64,000 bases of DNA from Inquilinus limosus DSM 16000 (GCF_000423185.1 NZ_KE383988.1:119681-183680); one strand, 5' to 3'; positions 1-12,543 are shown, counted from the stretch's first letter. The notes: generated from the sequence alone by a model not told the origin. Numbers and translations: made by a program.

Positions 1-313
1 CGTGGTGCTGGGCATGGGCGATGACGGGCACACCGCCTCCTTCTTCCCGGGTGGCGACCGGCTGGCGCGGGCCCTGGACCCGGCCGCCGGGCAACTGCTA
101 GAGACCATGCGGGCGCCGGCGGCGGGCGAGCCGCGCATCACCCTGACGCTGCCGGTCTTGCTGGCGGCGGAGACTCTGTGCCTTCATATCGAGAGGGCAG
201 GGAAGCAGCGCGTCCTGGAGGCGGCGCTGGTCAGCGGCCCGGCCGAGGCGATGCCGATCCGTGCCGTGCTGACCCGGTCCGAGCGGCCGGTCGAGATCTT
301 CTGGTGCCCGTGA
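1..313 (+). CDS. pgl: 6-phosphogluconolactonase, C-terminal part (5' end outside window)
   Basis: This is the last ~103 residues of 6-phosphogluconolactonase, which hydrolyses 6-phosphogluconolactone to 6-phosphogluconate. The window opens on the family hallmark GMGDDGHTASFFP, followed by the conserved PRITLT segment and a terminal FWCP. The frame is open to the window edge, so the start codon lies upstream. The next gene on the same strand, 130 nt downstream, is the 6-phosphogluconate dehydratase, so the two give consecutive Entner-Doudoroff steps. A zwf gene upstream would be the usual arrangement but cannot be seen here. Confidence 0.95.
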   Translation, partial: VVLGMGDDGHTASFFPGGDRLARALDPAAGQLLETMRAPAAGEPRITLTLPVLLAAETLCLHIERAGKQRVLEAALVSGPAEAMPIRAVLTRSERPVEIFWCP

Positions 314-365
314 CGGCCCTGCCGGAAGGCCAAATATAAACTTCAACAAAATGTGCTAACGTATT

Positions 366-382
366 GATCATGAGGCATGATC
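366..382. promoter_or_regulatory. Palindromic operator candidate upstream of edd
   Basis: GATCATG-AGG-CATGATC is a perfect inverted repeat with 7-bp arms and a 3-bp spacer. It sits in an AT-rich pocket (about 331-372) 61 nt before the edd start, which is the only low-GC stretch between pgl and edd. Its size and position fit a dimeric repressor site controlling edd. The regulator is not identifiable, and the site does not resemble the HexR consensus. Confidence 0.45.
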
Positions 383-443
383 GGGTCGGAGGGTGCTGCC
401 TGGCCCGGTCGGCGGCGAGACAGTGAGCCAAGGAGCCAGCCCG

Positions 444-2255
<1,812 letters not shown>

Positions 2256-2338
2256 GACGACCCCTGGCGCCATCGGCGAATGTGCATGATATCTTCTGTC
2301 GAAGTGCAACGCCTTACCGATCGTTCGATGGACGTCAC

Positions 2339-2611
2339 ATGAGCACAGCTGAAGCAACGGTGGGGCCGGGAGGTCGCGTCACCATTCCCAAATCCGTGCG
2401 GGATCAGCTCCATATCCGGCCGGGAACGAAGATGGAGTTCGTTCGGACGCGCGACGGGAATTGGACGGTGCGGCTGAAAGATGCCCGAGGCCGTGTGATC
2501 GGGGTGGTCGAGGAGAGGCGCCCGAGACGTCGGTTCGCCGAGTTTCTCGGACATGCCGGGCCCGGCCCGACGACAGACGAGATCATGGCGCTCACGCGCG
2601 GCGATGAATGA
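2339..2611 (+). CDS. AbrB/SpoVT-type antitoxin (VapB-like)
   Basis: A 90-aa DNA-binding antitoxin candidate. The swapped-hairpin AbrB signature is at the N-terminus: [22 protein letters not shown], split by a turn (shown here only as [11 protein letters not shown] and [11 protein letters not shown]). The basic C-terminal half probably binds the toxin. ATG 2339 gives the usual short N-terminus; the upstream ATG at 2282 would add 19 residues with no family counterpart. Its last codons overlap the next ORF by ATGA (2608-2611), the normal coupling for a toxin-antitoxin pair. Autoregulation of its own promoter is expected from the family. Confidence 0.85.
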   Translation: MSTAEATVGPGGRVTIPKSVRDQLHIRPGTKMEFVRTRDGNWTVRLKDARGRVIGVVEERRPRRRFAEFLGHAGPGPTTDEIMALTRGDE

Positions 2612-3024
2612 CGCTGGTCGATACCAACGTCCTGCTCGACATCGTGACCGGGGATCCAGCCTGGGCGAAATGGTCGCTTGAGCAACTCGAAGCTGCGGCC
2701 GAGCGTGGGCCGCTTCTGATCAATGACATCGTCTATGCCGAATTGAGTATCCGCTACCCTCGGATCGAGGAACTCGACACTTTTATCGATGAGACCGGCT
2801 TGGAGGTCTTGCCAATGACCCGCCCGGCGCTGTTTCGCGCCGGGAAGGCATTCGCGGAATACCGCAAGACAGGCGGGAAGCGGGATCGACTTTTGCCCGA
2901 TTTCTTCATCGGCAGCCAAGCAGAGGTCAGCGGGCTGTCGATCCTCACACGCGATGTCGAGCGCTACCGGGCTTACTTTCCGGCGGTAACTTTGATCTCT
3001 CCGAATTCAGCGGCCGGGACCTGA
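2608..3024 (+). CDS. PIN-domain ribonuclease toxin (VapC-like)
   Basis: A 138-aa PIN-domain protein, a predicted Mg-dependent RNase toxin neutralised by the upstream AbrB-type antitoxin. All four acidic active-site residues are visible: D5 (VDTNVLLD), E45 (VYAEL), D98 (LLPDFFIG) and D116 (LTRDVERY). It therefore looks catalytically intact. The start overlaps the antitoxin stop by 4 nt. Local base composition is a little less GC-rich than the flanking genes, consistent with an acquired module. It ends 4 nt from the convergent exporter gene, with no room for a separate terminator. Confidence 0.9.
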   Translation: MTLVDTNVLLDIVTGDPAWAKWSLEQLEAAAERGPLLINDIVYAELSIRYPRIEELDTFIDETGLEVLPMTRPALFRAGKAFAEYRKTGGKRDRLLPDFFIGSQAEVSGLSILTRDVERYRAYFPAVTLISPNSAAGT

Positions 3025-3028
3025 AGAA

Positions 3029-4123
3029 TCAAACGATCCCCAGCAGCCGGATCAGCCCGAAGCTGATCGCGCCCAGCACCAGCAGCGACAGGGTGACCGC
3101 TGCCGTGACCCGGCCGCCGGCCTTGGCGACGCTGCCCAGGTCGGTGCTGAGGCCGAGCGCGGCCATCGACAACACGGTCAGCCAGGTTGCCACCGCGGCG
3201 GCCGGGGCCAGCACCGCCTCCGGCAGCAGCCCGAAGGAGCGCAGCACGGCCAGCAGCAGGAAACCGTCGATGAACCAGGGCACCAGCTTGTGCCACGGCA
3301 TCCGGCGCGTGGGGGCCGGGGCGGCGCCGTCGGTCCGGCGCCGCGTCACCAGCGTCAGGACCAGGATCATCGGCCCGAGCATCAGCACGCGCACCAGCTT
3401 GACCAGGGTGCCGAGCTGCAGCGCGATCGCCCCGATCGGCGCCGTGGCGGCCAGCACCTGCGGCACGGCATAGACGGTCAGCCCCGCCAGGACGCCGTAC
3501 TGCACCTCGCTGATCTGCAGCAGCGCCGGCAGGAACGGCAGGCCCAGCACCACCAGCACGCCGAGCACGGCGGTGAAGGCGATCGACGCCGCCACCTCCT
3601 TGCCGTCGGCGCCGATGACCGGCGCCACCGCCGCGATCGCGGAGTTGCCGCAGATCGAGTTGCCGCAGGCGACCAGCACCGCCATGCGGTGGGGCAGGCC
3701 CAGCAGGCGCCCCAGCCCGTAGCTGGCGGCGATGGCCACGACCACCACGACGGCGATCCCGAGCAGCAGCACCGGGCCCGCCGTCACGATCGCGCCGACG
3801 CTGACCGAGGCGCCCAGCAGGACGACCGCGATCTCCAGCAGGGTCTTGGCGCTGAACGAGATTCCAGGCGTCCAGCGCTGGCTCGGGCTCCACAGCGTGC
3901 GCACCAGGGCGCCGACCAGGATCGCCAGCACCAGCGCCTCCAGCCAGGCATGGCCGAACAGCCCGGCTTCGATACGCTCCAGCAGCAGGGCGGCGAGGGT
4001 CACCGCACCGCACAGCACCAAGCCGGGCGCCAGCCGGGCGACGGCGCCGGGGATCGAGCTGGCCGCCGCTCTCAGACGCTGCGTTGTGGGAAGGGAGGGC
4101 TGGAGCGGATCGACGATCGCCAT
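3029..4123 (-). CDS. YeiH/UPF0324 family putative exporter
   Basis: A 364-aa polytopic inner-membrane protein of the YeiH (conserved hypothetical 698) family. The family signatures are visible: PSQRWTPGISFSAKTLLE, LLGASVSVGA, and CGNSICGNSAIAA followed by PVIGADGKEVAASIA. About ten hydrophobic segments span the whole length. Members are annotated as putative sulfate or organosulfur exporters, but the substrate is not established here. The start ATG at 4123 gives a normal short cytoplasmic N-terminus. A LysR regulator often accompanies yeiH; none is adjacent in this window. Confidence 0.88.
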   Translation of the reverse strand: MAIVDPLQPSLPTTQRLRAAASSIPGAVARLAPGLVLCGAVTLAALLLERIEAGLFGHAWLEALVLAILVGALVRTLWSPSQRWTPGISFSAKTLLEIAVVLLGASVSVGAIVTAGPVLLLGIAVVVVVAIAASYGLGRLLGLPHRMAVLVACGNSICGNSAIAAVAPVIGADGKEVAASIAFTAVLGVLVVLGLPFLPALLQISEVQYGVLAGLTVYAVPQVLAATAPIGAIALQLGTLVKLVRVLMLGPMILVLTLVTRRRTDGAAPAPTRRMPWHKLVPWFIDGFLLLAVLRSFGLLPEAVLAPAAAVATWLTVLSMAALGLSTDLGSVAKAGGRVTAAVTLSLLVLGAISFGLIRLLGIV

Positions 4124-4398
4124 GACAGTCTCGTTGCAGAACTGTCACAAAGATGATCCGCGGCTTTCAACCAATCCAACGCATTCATTTTTTGAAATCG
4201 ATCGATTTTGCCGATCGGTCTGTATTTTACAGGCTGCCGGCGCGGCACATCCTTGGAGTGTGAAGAGGGCGATCCAATAGGAATGTGTTACACAAAATTG
4301 CAACAATAAATTCACATTTGTACCGGCAGAAGGTGAGGATTTCCTCCCTAGGAGTCGCGTAAGAAGGGCGACCGTGAGCTTCTCTTGGGGGAGAGACC
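4124..4398. promoter_or_regulatory. AT-rich divergent intergenic region with palindrome
   Basis: This 275-bp spacer is much richer in A+T than its surroundings and separates the divergently transcribed exporter and the 406-aa orphan. It holds a perfect 14-bp palindrome, AAATCGATCGATTT (4195-4208), and a stretch with weak promoter-like hexamers (TTGCAA, TAAATT) near 4290-4330. Both genes must be read from here. I see no convincing small gene in it. Confidence 0.4.
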
Positions 4399-5619
4399 AT
4401 GTCGCTCAGAATCGAGCGCAGTGACCGGCCGATCGTCCGCACCAGCATTTCGGCGCCGCAGCAGCAGGCCTTCCAGGCGGCGCTGCAGCGGGCGGCCTCG
4501 GCGCGTCCCGCCTCGCTGTCCACCTACCTGCCGGACGAGCCGTCGACGGAGACGGAATTGGTCGAGCTGCTCCGCAGCGAGATCGTGGCGGGGCAGAATC
4601 CCGAGGCGAACGAGATGGGCGGGGCCATGGCCCTCAACCAGGTGATGCCCTTCCTCGAGAAGCAGTCCCCGGCGGAGCGGCAGGCGACCGTGCTGCGCCT
4701 GCTCGAGGCCTTCCCCGAGGGCGGCACATCGGACACCACGGACGCGAGGGAAGCCTGGGTGCGAAACGGCATCGAATACGCCGCCGCCCTGTCGGGACTC
4801 GCCACCGACCCCGCCGAGGCGGAACGGCGCGAAGGCGAGGAGGCGTTCGCGACGCAGCTGCGCAGCCGTGGCAACCGGCTCGAGTATCACGCCGACGAGA
4901 CCGACGACAGCGCCGGGGCGATGGCGGAAGACATCCGGGCATTCCTCGACGAGACGACGCGCGGCGCTTCGGTCACCAAGGGGGAAGTCCTCAATCGGCT
5001 CTATGAGCGGGATTGGGTCGATGCCGGGCCCGTGATGCAGGCTATCGAGCAGGTCGCCGCGGAAGGTGGAGTTGAACTGGAGCCGACCTCGCACAAGGGC
5101 GCGGGCACGCATGCGGCGGCCCAGGCCATCTATGCCCGGGCCGCCGCCATGGGCGGCTATTCCGAGACGCAGGAATACGGGATCCCGAACCAGCAGTTCT
5201 ACGATCTCGCGATCGGCGCCCGATATGCGTCATCGGCGGCGCAGCAGGAGCTGGCGCAGAAGCTGTCCGATGAGCCCTTGGCCCTCTCGTCCCTCAGTCA
5301 GTTCGTGACGATGCCGCTGGAGGATCGCGATCGGAGCCTGCACGAAGGCGGGCTGGAGATGTTCCGGCGCCTCGAATGGCTGACCAAGGACATGGACGGG
5401 CCGCTGGCCGCGCAGGTCGTCGGCCAGTCCCTGAACGTGATGGAGAGCATCGGCGGCCTGCCCGATCCGATCGACTTCACCGGCTGGAAGGGAGACATGG
5501 AGTCGTTCGAGGGCAGCGCCCTGGACAATCTGCACGCCGTCGTGAACCGGATCGAAGGCACGACGGACGGCGATGCCGTGATCGCGCGGATGCGCAACCA
5601 CGGCATGATTCCGGACTAG
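4399..5619 (+). CDS. Unrecognised 406-aa soluble protein
   Basis: I do not recognise this protein. It is 406 aa and mostly helical in character, with no signal peptide, membrane segment, cysteine motif or nucleotide-binding motif. The first ~55 residues are rich in Ser, Ala, Gln and Pro and look disordered. The rest is acidic, with Trp-containing patches (EAWVRNGIEYAAAL, ERDWVDAG, FTGWKGDMESF). The ribosome site GGGGGAGAG precedes ATG 4399. It stands alone, behind an AT-rich leader and facing prfC tail to tail. The polar N-terminus would be compatible with a secreted effector, but nothing in the window (no secretion genes) supports that. Confidence 0.75.
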   Translation: MSLRIERSDRPIVRTSISAPQQQAFQAALQRAASARPASLSTYLPDEPSTETELVELLRSEIVAGQNPEANEMGGAMALNQVMPFLEKQSPAERQATVLRLLEAFPEGGTSDTTDAREAWVRNGIEYAAALSGLATDPAEAERREGEEAFATQLRSRGNRLEYHADETDDSAGAMAEDIRAFLDETTRGASVTKGEVLNRLYERDWVDAGPVMQAIEQVAAEGGVELEPTSHKGAGTHAAAQAIYARAAAMGGYSETQEYGIPNQQFYDLAIGARYASSAAQQELAQKLSDEPLALSSLSQFVTMPLEDRDRSLHEGGLEMFRRLEWLTKDMDGPLAAQVVGQSLNVMESIGGLPDPIDFTGWKGDMESFEGSALDNLHAVVNRIEGTTDGDAVIARMRNHGMIPD

Positions 5620-5649
5620 GCCGCCGAAGACAGAAGGTGCAGTCGGGCC

Positions 5650-7263
<1,614 letters not shown>

Positions 7264-7269
<6 letters not shown>

Positions 7270-7341
7270 TGCCGGGCTTGACCCGGCAATCCAGAGGGTC
7301 TCGACAGACTCTGGGTGCCCGGGTCGAGCCCGGGCATGACA
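7264..7341. repeat. Palindromic intergenic repeat, family A copy 1
   Basis: A 78-bp imperfect palindrome beginning TGTCATTGCCGGGCTTGACC and ending with the matching GGGTCGAGCCCGGGCATGACA. The inner pair is ATCCAGAG / CTCTGGGT. It lies between the M3 peptidase stop and the prfC start. It shares its arms with the copy at 16631-16721. Confidence 0.85.
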
Positions 7342-7378
7342 GGATTGGGAAAAAAGGGCTTTCAGTTAAATCGAGGCG

Positions 7379-9427
7379 CTACATCAGCCCGTCCCGCCGC
7401 AGCAGCGCATCCGGGTCCGGTTCGCGGCCGCGGAAGCGCTTGTACAGCTCCATCGGGTGTTCGGTGCCGCCGCGCTCCAGGACATTCTCCTTGAAGCTGC
7501 GGGCGGTCTCTGGGTCGAACAGGCCCTTCTCCTTGAACAGCTCGAAGGCGTCGGCGTCCAGCACCTCGGCCCATTTGTAGCTGTAGTAGCCGGCGGAATA
7601 GCCGCCGCCGAAGATGTGGCTGAAGCCGGAGGAGGTGTTGGCCTCCGGGATCGGCGGCAGCACCTGGGCGCGGGCGGTCGCGGCGCGCTCGAACTCCGGC
7701 ACCGACTCGATCGCGGTCGGGTCGCCGTCGTGCCAGGCCATGTCGAGCAGGCCGAAGGAGGTCTGGCGCAGCGACTGCCAGCCGGCCATGAAGCGGGCGC
7801 TGTCGCGGATCTTCTGCACCAGCTCGGCCGGCATCGGCTCGCCGGTGCGGTAGTGCCTGGCGAAGAGGTCCAGCCCGTCCTTCTCCTGCACCCAGTTCTC
7901 GAAGATCTGCGACGGCAGCTCGACGAAGTCCCAGTACACGTTGGTGCCGCCGAGCGAACGGTAGGTGCAGCGCGACAGCAGGCCGTGCAGGGCGTGGCCC
8001 ATCTCGTGGAAGAAGGTCCGCACCTCGTCATAGGAGAGGAGCGAGGGCCGGTCCGCCGTCGGCTTGGTGAAGTTGCAGACGATGGCGACATGCGGCCGCT
8101 TGATCCCGTCGCGATACAGGCCCTGGTCGCGATAGGTCGTCATCCAGGCGCCGTTGCGCTTGGACGCGCGCGGGAAGAAGTCGGCGTAGAACAGGCCGAC
8201 ATAGCGGTCCTCGGCCTCGTCATAGACCTCATAGGCCTTCACGTCCGGGTGCCAGACCGGATAGGCCTCGGACGGCCGGAACACCAGGCCGTACAGCCTC
8301 CGGCAGTGCTCGAACACGCCGTCGATCACCTGCTGCAGCGGGAAATAGGGGCGCAGCGCCTCCTCGTCGAAGGCGAAGCGGTGCTGCTTCAGCTTCTCGG
8401 AGTAGTAGCCGACGTCCCAGGGCTGCAGCGTCTCCGGCCCGCCGAGCGACCTGGCATGGGCCTGGATGTCGGCGAGGTCGCGCTCGGCCGCAGGCCTGGA
8501 GGCGGTCAGCAGCCGGTCGAGGAAGGCGTGCACCGCGGCCGGCGTTTCCGCCATCCGCTTCTCCAGCACGAAGGCGGCATGGGTCGGATAGCCCAGCAGC
8601 TTCGCGCGCTGGAAGCGCAGCGCCGCGATCTCCTTGACCAGCGGCTGGTTGTCGAACTCGCCGCCGAAGGCGCGGGAATTGAAGGCGCGCCACAGCTGCT
8701 CGCGCAGCTCGCGGCGGTCGGCATAGGTCATGAACGGGACGTAGCTCGGCGCGTCGAGCGTGAACACCCAGGCTTCCGGCCGGCCGCGCTCCTCCGCCGC
8801 CAGCTTCGCCGCCTTGACCGCGCCCTCCGGCAGGCCCGACAGATCGGCCTCGTCCTCGACCCACAGGGTGAAGGCGTTGGTCGCCTTCAGCACGTTGTGC
8901 TGGAAGTCGGGCGTCAGCTTGGCCAGCCGCTCGTCGACCGACCGCAGCTCGCCCTTCTCGTTGTCGGACAGCAGGGCGCCGTTGCGGACGAAGCCGCTGT
9001 AGGTGTCGTCCAAAAGGCGCGCCTTCTCCCCCTTGAGATCGAGCTTCTCCCGCGCGTCCCACACCGCCTTGACCCGGGCGAAGACGCGCGGGTCGAGCGA
9101 GACGTCGGAGGAGAAGTTGGCGCTCTTGGCCCCGAAATCGGCGGCCAGCGCCTGCAGCTCGTCCGAGGTCTTGGCCGAGAGCTGGTTGTAGAAGACCGAG
9201 GAGACGCGGTCGACCTCCTGGCCCGCCTGCTCCAGCGCCACGATGGTGTTCTCGAAATCCGGCTCCGCCGGGTTCGCCAGGATCTCCTCGATCCGGGCCT
9301 TGGCCTCGGCGATCGCATGGTCCAGCGCCGGCAGGTAGTGCGCGACCTCGATGCGGTCGAACGGCACCGCCTGGTCCTGCAGCGGCGAGGGCGCGATCAG
9401 CGGGTTGTCGGAGGATTGCGAGTCCAT
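7379..9427 (-). CDS. dcp: M3-family peptidyl-dipeptidase / oligopeptidase
   Basis: A zinc metallopeptidase of the thimet (M3) family that degrades oligopeptides. It is 682 aa, close to E. coli Dcp (681). The zinc site is complete: H474-E475-x-x-H478 in TFFHEMGHALHG, with the third ligand E503 in WDFVELPSQ. The C-terminal FGGGYSAGYYSYKWAEVLDAD block and the absence of a signal peptide fit Dcp. Oligopeptidase A (PrlC) is the main alternative. It is divergent from the phosphate-binding protein gene across 174 nt and probably co-transcribed with prfC. Confidence 0.9.
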   Translation of the reverse strand: MDSQSSDNPLIAPSPLQDQAVPFDRIEVAHYLPALDHAIAEAKARIEEILANPAEPDFENTIVALEQAGQEVDRVSSVFYNQLSAKTSDELQALAADFGAKSANFSSDVSLDPRVFARVKAVWDAREKLDLKGEKARLLDDTYSGFVRNGALLSDNEKGELRSVDERLAKLTPDFQHNVLKATNAFTLWVEDEADLSGLPEGAVKAAKLAAEERGRPEAWVFTLDAPSYVPFMTYADRRELREQLWRAFNSRAFGGEFDNQPLVKEIAALRFQRAKLLGYPTHAAFVLEKRMAETPAAVHAFLDRLLTASRPAAERDLADIQAHARSLGGPETLQPWDVGYYSEKLKQHRFAFDEEALRPYFPLQQVIDGVFEHCRRLYGLVFRPSEAYPVWHPDVKAYEVYDEAEDRYVGLFYADFFPRASKRNGAWMTTYRDQGLYRDGIKRPHVAIVCNFTKPTADRPSLLSYDEVRTFFHEMGHALHGLLSRCTYRSLGGTNVYWDFVELPSQIFENWVQEKDGLDLFARHYRTGEPMPAELVQKIRDSARFMAGWQSLRQTSFGLLDMAWHDGDPTAIESVPEFERAATARAQVLPPIPEANTSSGFSHIFGGGYSAGYYSYKWAEVLDADAFELFKEKGLFDPETARSFKENVLERGGTEHPMELYKRFRGREPDPDALLRRDGLM

Positions 9428-9601
9428 GCGGCCGGGATGTCCAGTGACGGGGAAGATCGGGGATGCAGGGGCAATATAGGGATGGGCACCCAGCTCTGCC
9501 AGCGGAACGCACCCACGCTCGGCGACGCCTTAACGAAACGGTCACCTCCGCCGTTTAGACTGCATTTCAGTAAAAACTTGGTCAGGGACGGGGCGATTCT
9601 G

Positions 9602-10708
9602 GTGTCGAAATTCCTTCGTCTCCGGCGTGAGGCCCATGCCGGCCCGGCGCGGTGCCGCCGGCTTGTCGCCGCCGCACTCCTCGCCCTGGCGGCGGCGATG
9701 CTCGCGGCGCCGACCCAGGCGCAGCCCATCCGCGGTTCGGGATCGACCTTCGCCTTTCCCGTCATCGCCGCCTGGTCGGATGGGTTTCTGCGCGACCGGG
9801 CCGACGGCGGCGACTTCGTGAACAACGAAGCCGGGGTGGATTACGAGCCGGTCGGATCCCTCGGCGGGATCATGCGCCTCGGGCAGCCCGAGATCGACTT
9901 CGCGGCCTCGGACGCACCGCTGCCGTTCGCGGAGACCAGCAAGCGCGGCCTGGCCCAGTTCCCGATCGTCCTCGGCGGCATCGCGCCCGTGGTCAATCTC
10001 GACGGGCTCGAACCGGCCCGGCTGAAGCTGACCGGCAGCGTCATCGCCGACATCTATCTCGGCAAGATCGAGCGCTGGAATCATCCGGGGATCCAGGCGC
10101 TCAACCCCGGCCTGGCGCTGCCCGACCTGCCGATCAGCGTGATCCATCGGTCGGACGGTTCGGGATCGACGCTGTCGTGGACCCGGTTCCTGTCCCGCAC
10201 GAGCCCTGAATGGCGGCAGGCCGTCGGTGCCGACACCCTGGTCGCCTGGCCGCGCGGCGCCGGGGCCAAGGGCAGCTCCGGCATGATCGAGGCCGTGCAG
10301 CGGACCAAGGGGGCGATCGGCTATGCCGAGTTCGGGCAGATCCGCCGCAGCGGCCTCGCCTTCGCCCAGGTCCAGAATCACGCCGGCGCCTTCGTGACGC
10401 CGAGCCCGGAGGCCTTCGCGACCACCGCCCGGGCCGTGCGTTGGGACGCAGGGCAGGATTTCTATGCCGACCTCAGCGAGGTCGACGCGGCCGGCGCCTA
10501 TCCGCTGACGGCGGCGACCTTCATCCTCATGCACAAGCGCGACCGGTCCGAAGGGCGCACGCTGCGGACGCTCTACTTCCTGTCCTACGCGCTCGACAAA
10601 GGGTCGAAGGAAGCGGCGGCGCTCGGCTACGTGCCCTTGCCCGAGGATCTAGCCGGCAGGGTCAAGGACTACTGGCGCGCCTCCCTTCCGGGCGGCGCCG
10701 GCCTCTAG
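9602..10708 (+). CDS. pstS: PstS-type periplasmic phosphate-binding protein
   Basis: A 368-aa periplasmic substrate-binding protein for inorganic phosphate. A signal peptide (AALLALAAAMLAAPTQAQ, about residues 20-41) precedes the mature start PIRGSGSTFAFPV, the PstS phosphate-loop signature. SDAPL and RSDGSGST complete the ligand loops. I chose GTG 9602, with GGGACGGGG upstream, because longer frames run back into the antisense of the peptidase gene. No pstC/A/B follow. The next gene is instead an Na/Pi cotransporter, so the protein may feed a Pst complex encoded elsewhere. I found no convincing Pho box upstream. Confidence 0.9.
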   Translation: MSKFLRLRREAHAGPARCRRLVAAALLALAAAMLAAPTQAQPIRGSGSTFAFPVIAAWSDGFLRDRADGGDFVNNEAGVDYEPVGSLGGIMRLGQPEIDFAASDAPLPFAETSKRGLAQFPIVLGGIAPVVNLDGLEPARLKLTGSVIADIYLGKIERWNHPGIQALNPGLALPDLPISVIHRSDGSGSTLSWTRFLSRTSPEWRQAVGADTLVAWPRGAGAKGSSGMIEAVQRTKGAIGYAEFGQIRRSGLAFAQVQNHAGAFVTPSPEAFATTARAVRWDAGQDFYADLSEVDAAGAYPLTAATFILMHKRDRSEGRTLRTLYFLSYALDKGSKEAAALGYVPLPEDLAGRVKDYWRASLPGGAGL

Positions 10709-10781
10709 CGCCCGGGCGAAGCGCCGGCGGCCGGCGCGGGCCCGTCCGATCTCGATACCATTCTGGATTTCGGGGGATGTC

Positions 10782-12503
10782 ATGCAGGTGGACTATTTCC
10801 GGGACATGATCGTCCCCATCATCGGTGGGCTGGGCGTCTTCCTGCTCGGCCTCGAATTCATGTCGAACGGGATCCAGGCGCTGGCGGTGAACCGCATGCG
10901 CGATCTGCTGGCGAAGTTCGCCGGCACGCCGTCCAAGGGCGTCGTGGCGGGGACCGTCATCACCGGCATCCTGCAATCCTCCACCGCGATGACCGTGATG
11001 GTGGTGGGCTTGGTCAACGCCGGGGTGGTGGCGCTGCGGCCGGCGATCAGCGTGATCATGGGCGCCAATATCGGCACCACCCTGGGCAACGGCCTGATCG
11101 CGCTGCCGCTCGGCCCGCTCGGCCTCCTCGGCGCGGGCATCGCGGCCTTGTTCTACGTGTTCGGGAAGAGCGAGAAGACCCGCAACATCGCGCTGGCCTG
11201 CATGGGCTTCGCCCTGATCTTCTACGGCCTCAACCTGATGACGGGCGGCCTCAAGCCGCTGCGCAACATGCCCGAGATCATGGAGGTGATCTCGAGCCTG
11301 AGGGCTGACAGCTTCGGCGGCCTGATCGCCTGCGTGCTGATCGCGGCCGCGATCACCGCGCTGATCCACTCCTCCTCCGCCACGATCGGCATCGTCATGG
11401 GGCTCGGCGCGTCCGGCATCCTCGACTGGCAGACCGCGGTCGCCTTCTCGCTCGGCGCCGATCTCGGCACCACGATCACCTCCTGGATGGCCTCGCTCAA
11501 CCTCTCGAAGAACGCCAAGCGGGCCGCCTACGCGCACATCTCCTTCAACTTCATCGGCGTCGCGGTGATGCTGCCGCTGTTCTTCCTGTCGATGCCGCTG
11601 CTGGAATATGTGATGGGCTGGTTCGGCGGCAATCCGGGTACGCCGGTCATGGTCGACGGCAAGGAAAGCTATCCCCTGGTGCCGGTCGCGATCGGCCTCT
11701 ATTCGACCGTCTTCAACATCTTCAACACCCTGCTGCTGTTTCCCTTCGTCGGTGTGTTCGAACGGTTCCTGTCCCGCATCGGCCGCACCGAGGCCGAGGA
11801 CATCGAGGATTATTCCACCCCGAAATATCTCGACCGGTCGATCGCGGGCGACCTGATCCGCGCCGTGCCGGCGGTGCAGAAGGAGACGCTGCGGGACCTC
11901 CAGGCCGGCGCGCTCTTCCTCGACATCGCCCGCGGCAAGAAGGGGGTACCCGAGGACCCCGGAGAGCACTATGTCGCGGTCGACATCCTGAACCGCGATA
12001 TCCGGTCCTATACCGCCTCCCTGTTCAAGCCGGACATGTCCTATGACCAGCTCGACCTGGTCGCGAGCCTGATCGAGGAGGCGGACTTCACTGCCAGCCT
12101 GGCCGAGGCGCTGCATCAGGTCGCGCGCCGGACCAGGCGGCAGACCTTCGGGCCCGAGGCCCAGGCCATCGTCACCGCGGCGCTCGACAAGCTCGACCTG
12201 GCGTTGCGCCCGATCCTGCCGACCGGCCCTCTGGAGCCCACGCTGCCGGCCGGCCACATCCAGAGCCCGCCGGTGGAGGAGCTGCGCCTGCGCACCTTGA
12301 AGGCCGGCGGCATCACCCCGGCCGAACGCGGCGCGATCCTCGCGATCCTCGGCAGCGTCGAGCGGGCGGAGCTGCTGATCGCGCGCATCGATGCGGAGCG
12401 CCGGTCGGTGGATCGGGCCGCGGTCCTGGAGAGGATGGAGACACTGTCCGGGGCCGGCGGCCGGCCCGTCACCGGGGAGCCGGGGCTGGTTCCGGCGCAA
12501 TAG
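10782..12503 (+). CDS. Na+/phosphate cotransporter family protein with PhoU-like tail
   Basis: A 573-aa inner-membrane NptA/YjbB-type transporter. The duplicated Na/Pi motif is present as GILQSSTAM (about 63-71) and ALIHSSSAT (about 197-205), each followed by a conserved GANIGTT / GADLGTT. About eight membrane segments occupy residues 10-340. The rest is a soluble helical PhoU-like domain, which in this family is thought to gate transport according to phosphate status. The ribosome site GGGGGATGTC precedes ATG 10782. It lies 73 nt after pstS on the same strand, giving a two-gene phosphate unit. Confidence 0.9.
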   Translation: MQVDYFRDMIVPIIGGLGVFLLGLEFMSNGIQALAVNRMRDLLAKFAGTPSKGVVAGTVITGILQSSTAMTVMVVGLVNAGVVALRPAISVIMGANIGTTLGNGLIALPLGPLGLLGAGIAALFYVFGKSEKTRNIALACMGFALIFYGLNLMTGGLKPLRNMPEIMEVISSLRADSFGGLIACVLIAAAITALIHSSSATIGIVMGLGASGILDWQTAVAFSLGADLGTTITSWMASLNLSKNAKRAAYAHISFNFIGVAVMLPLFFLSMPLLEYVMGWFGGNPGTPVMVDGKESYPLVPVAIGLYSTVFNIFNTLLLFPFVGVFERFLSRIGRTEAEDIEDYSTPKYLDRSIAGDLIRAVPAVQKETLRDLQAGALFLDIARGKKGVPEDPGEHYVAVDILNRDIRSYTASLFKPDMSYDQLDLVASLIEEADFTASLAEALHQVARRTRRQTFGPEAQAIVTAALDKLDLALRPILPTGPLEPTLPAGHIQSPPVEELRLRTLKAGGITPAERGAILAILGSVERAELLIARIDAERRSVDRAAVLERMETLSGAGGRPVTGEPGLVPAQ

Positions 12504-12543
12504 TACCGGCGGCCTTTGAGATCGATTCCCAGCTCCCCTATGT

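Noticed and set aside
4227..4523. Minus-strand 98-aa frame in the AT-rich leader
   Set aside because: No ribosome site, unnatural composition (Cys/Arg-rich), and it overlaps the start of the 406-aa gene.
7457..9601. Very long plus-strand open frame running into pstS
   Set aside because: It is the antisense of the M3 peptidase gene. High GC keeps the frame open, and only the part from GTG 9602 has a signal peptide and PstS motifs.
9428..9601. Pho box upstream of pstS
   Set aside because: CTGCAT and GGTCAC-like pieces occur but not as spaced direct repeats matching CTGTCAT-N4-CTGTCAT.
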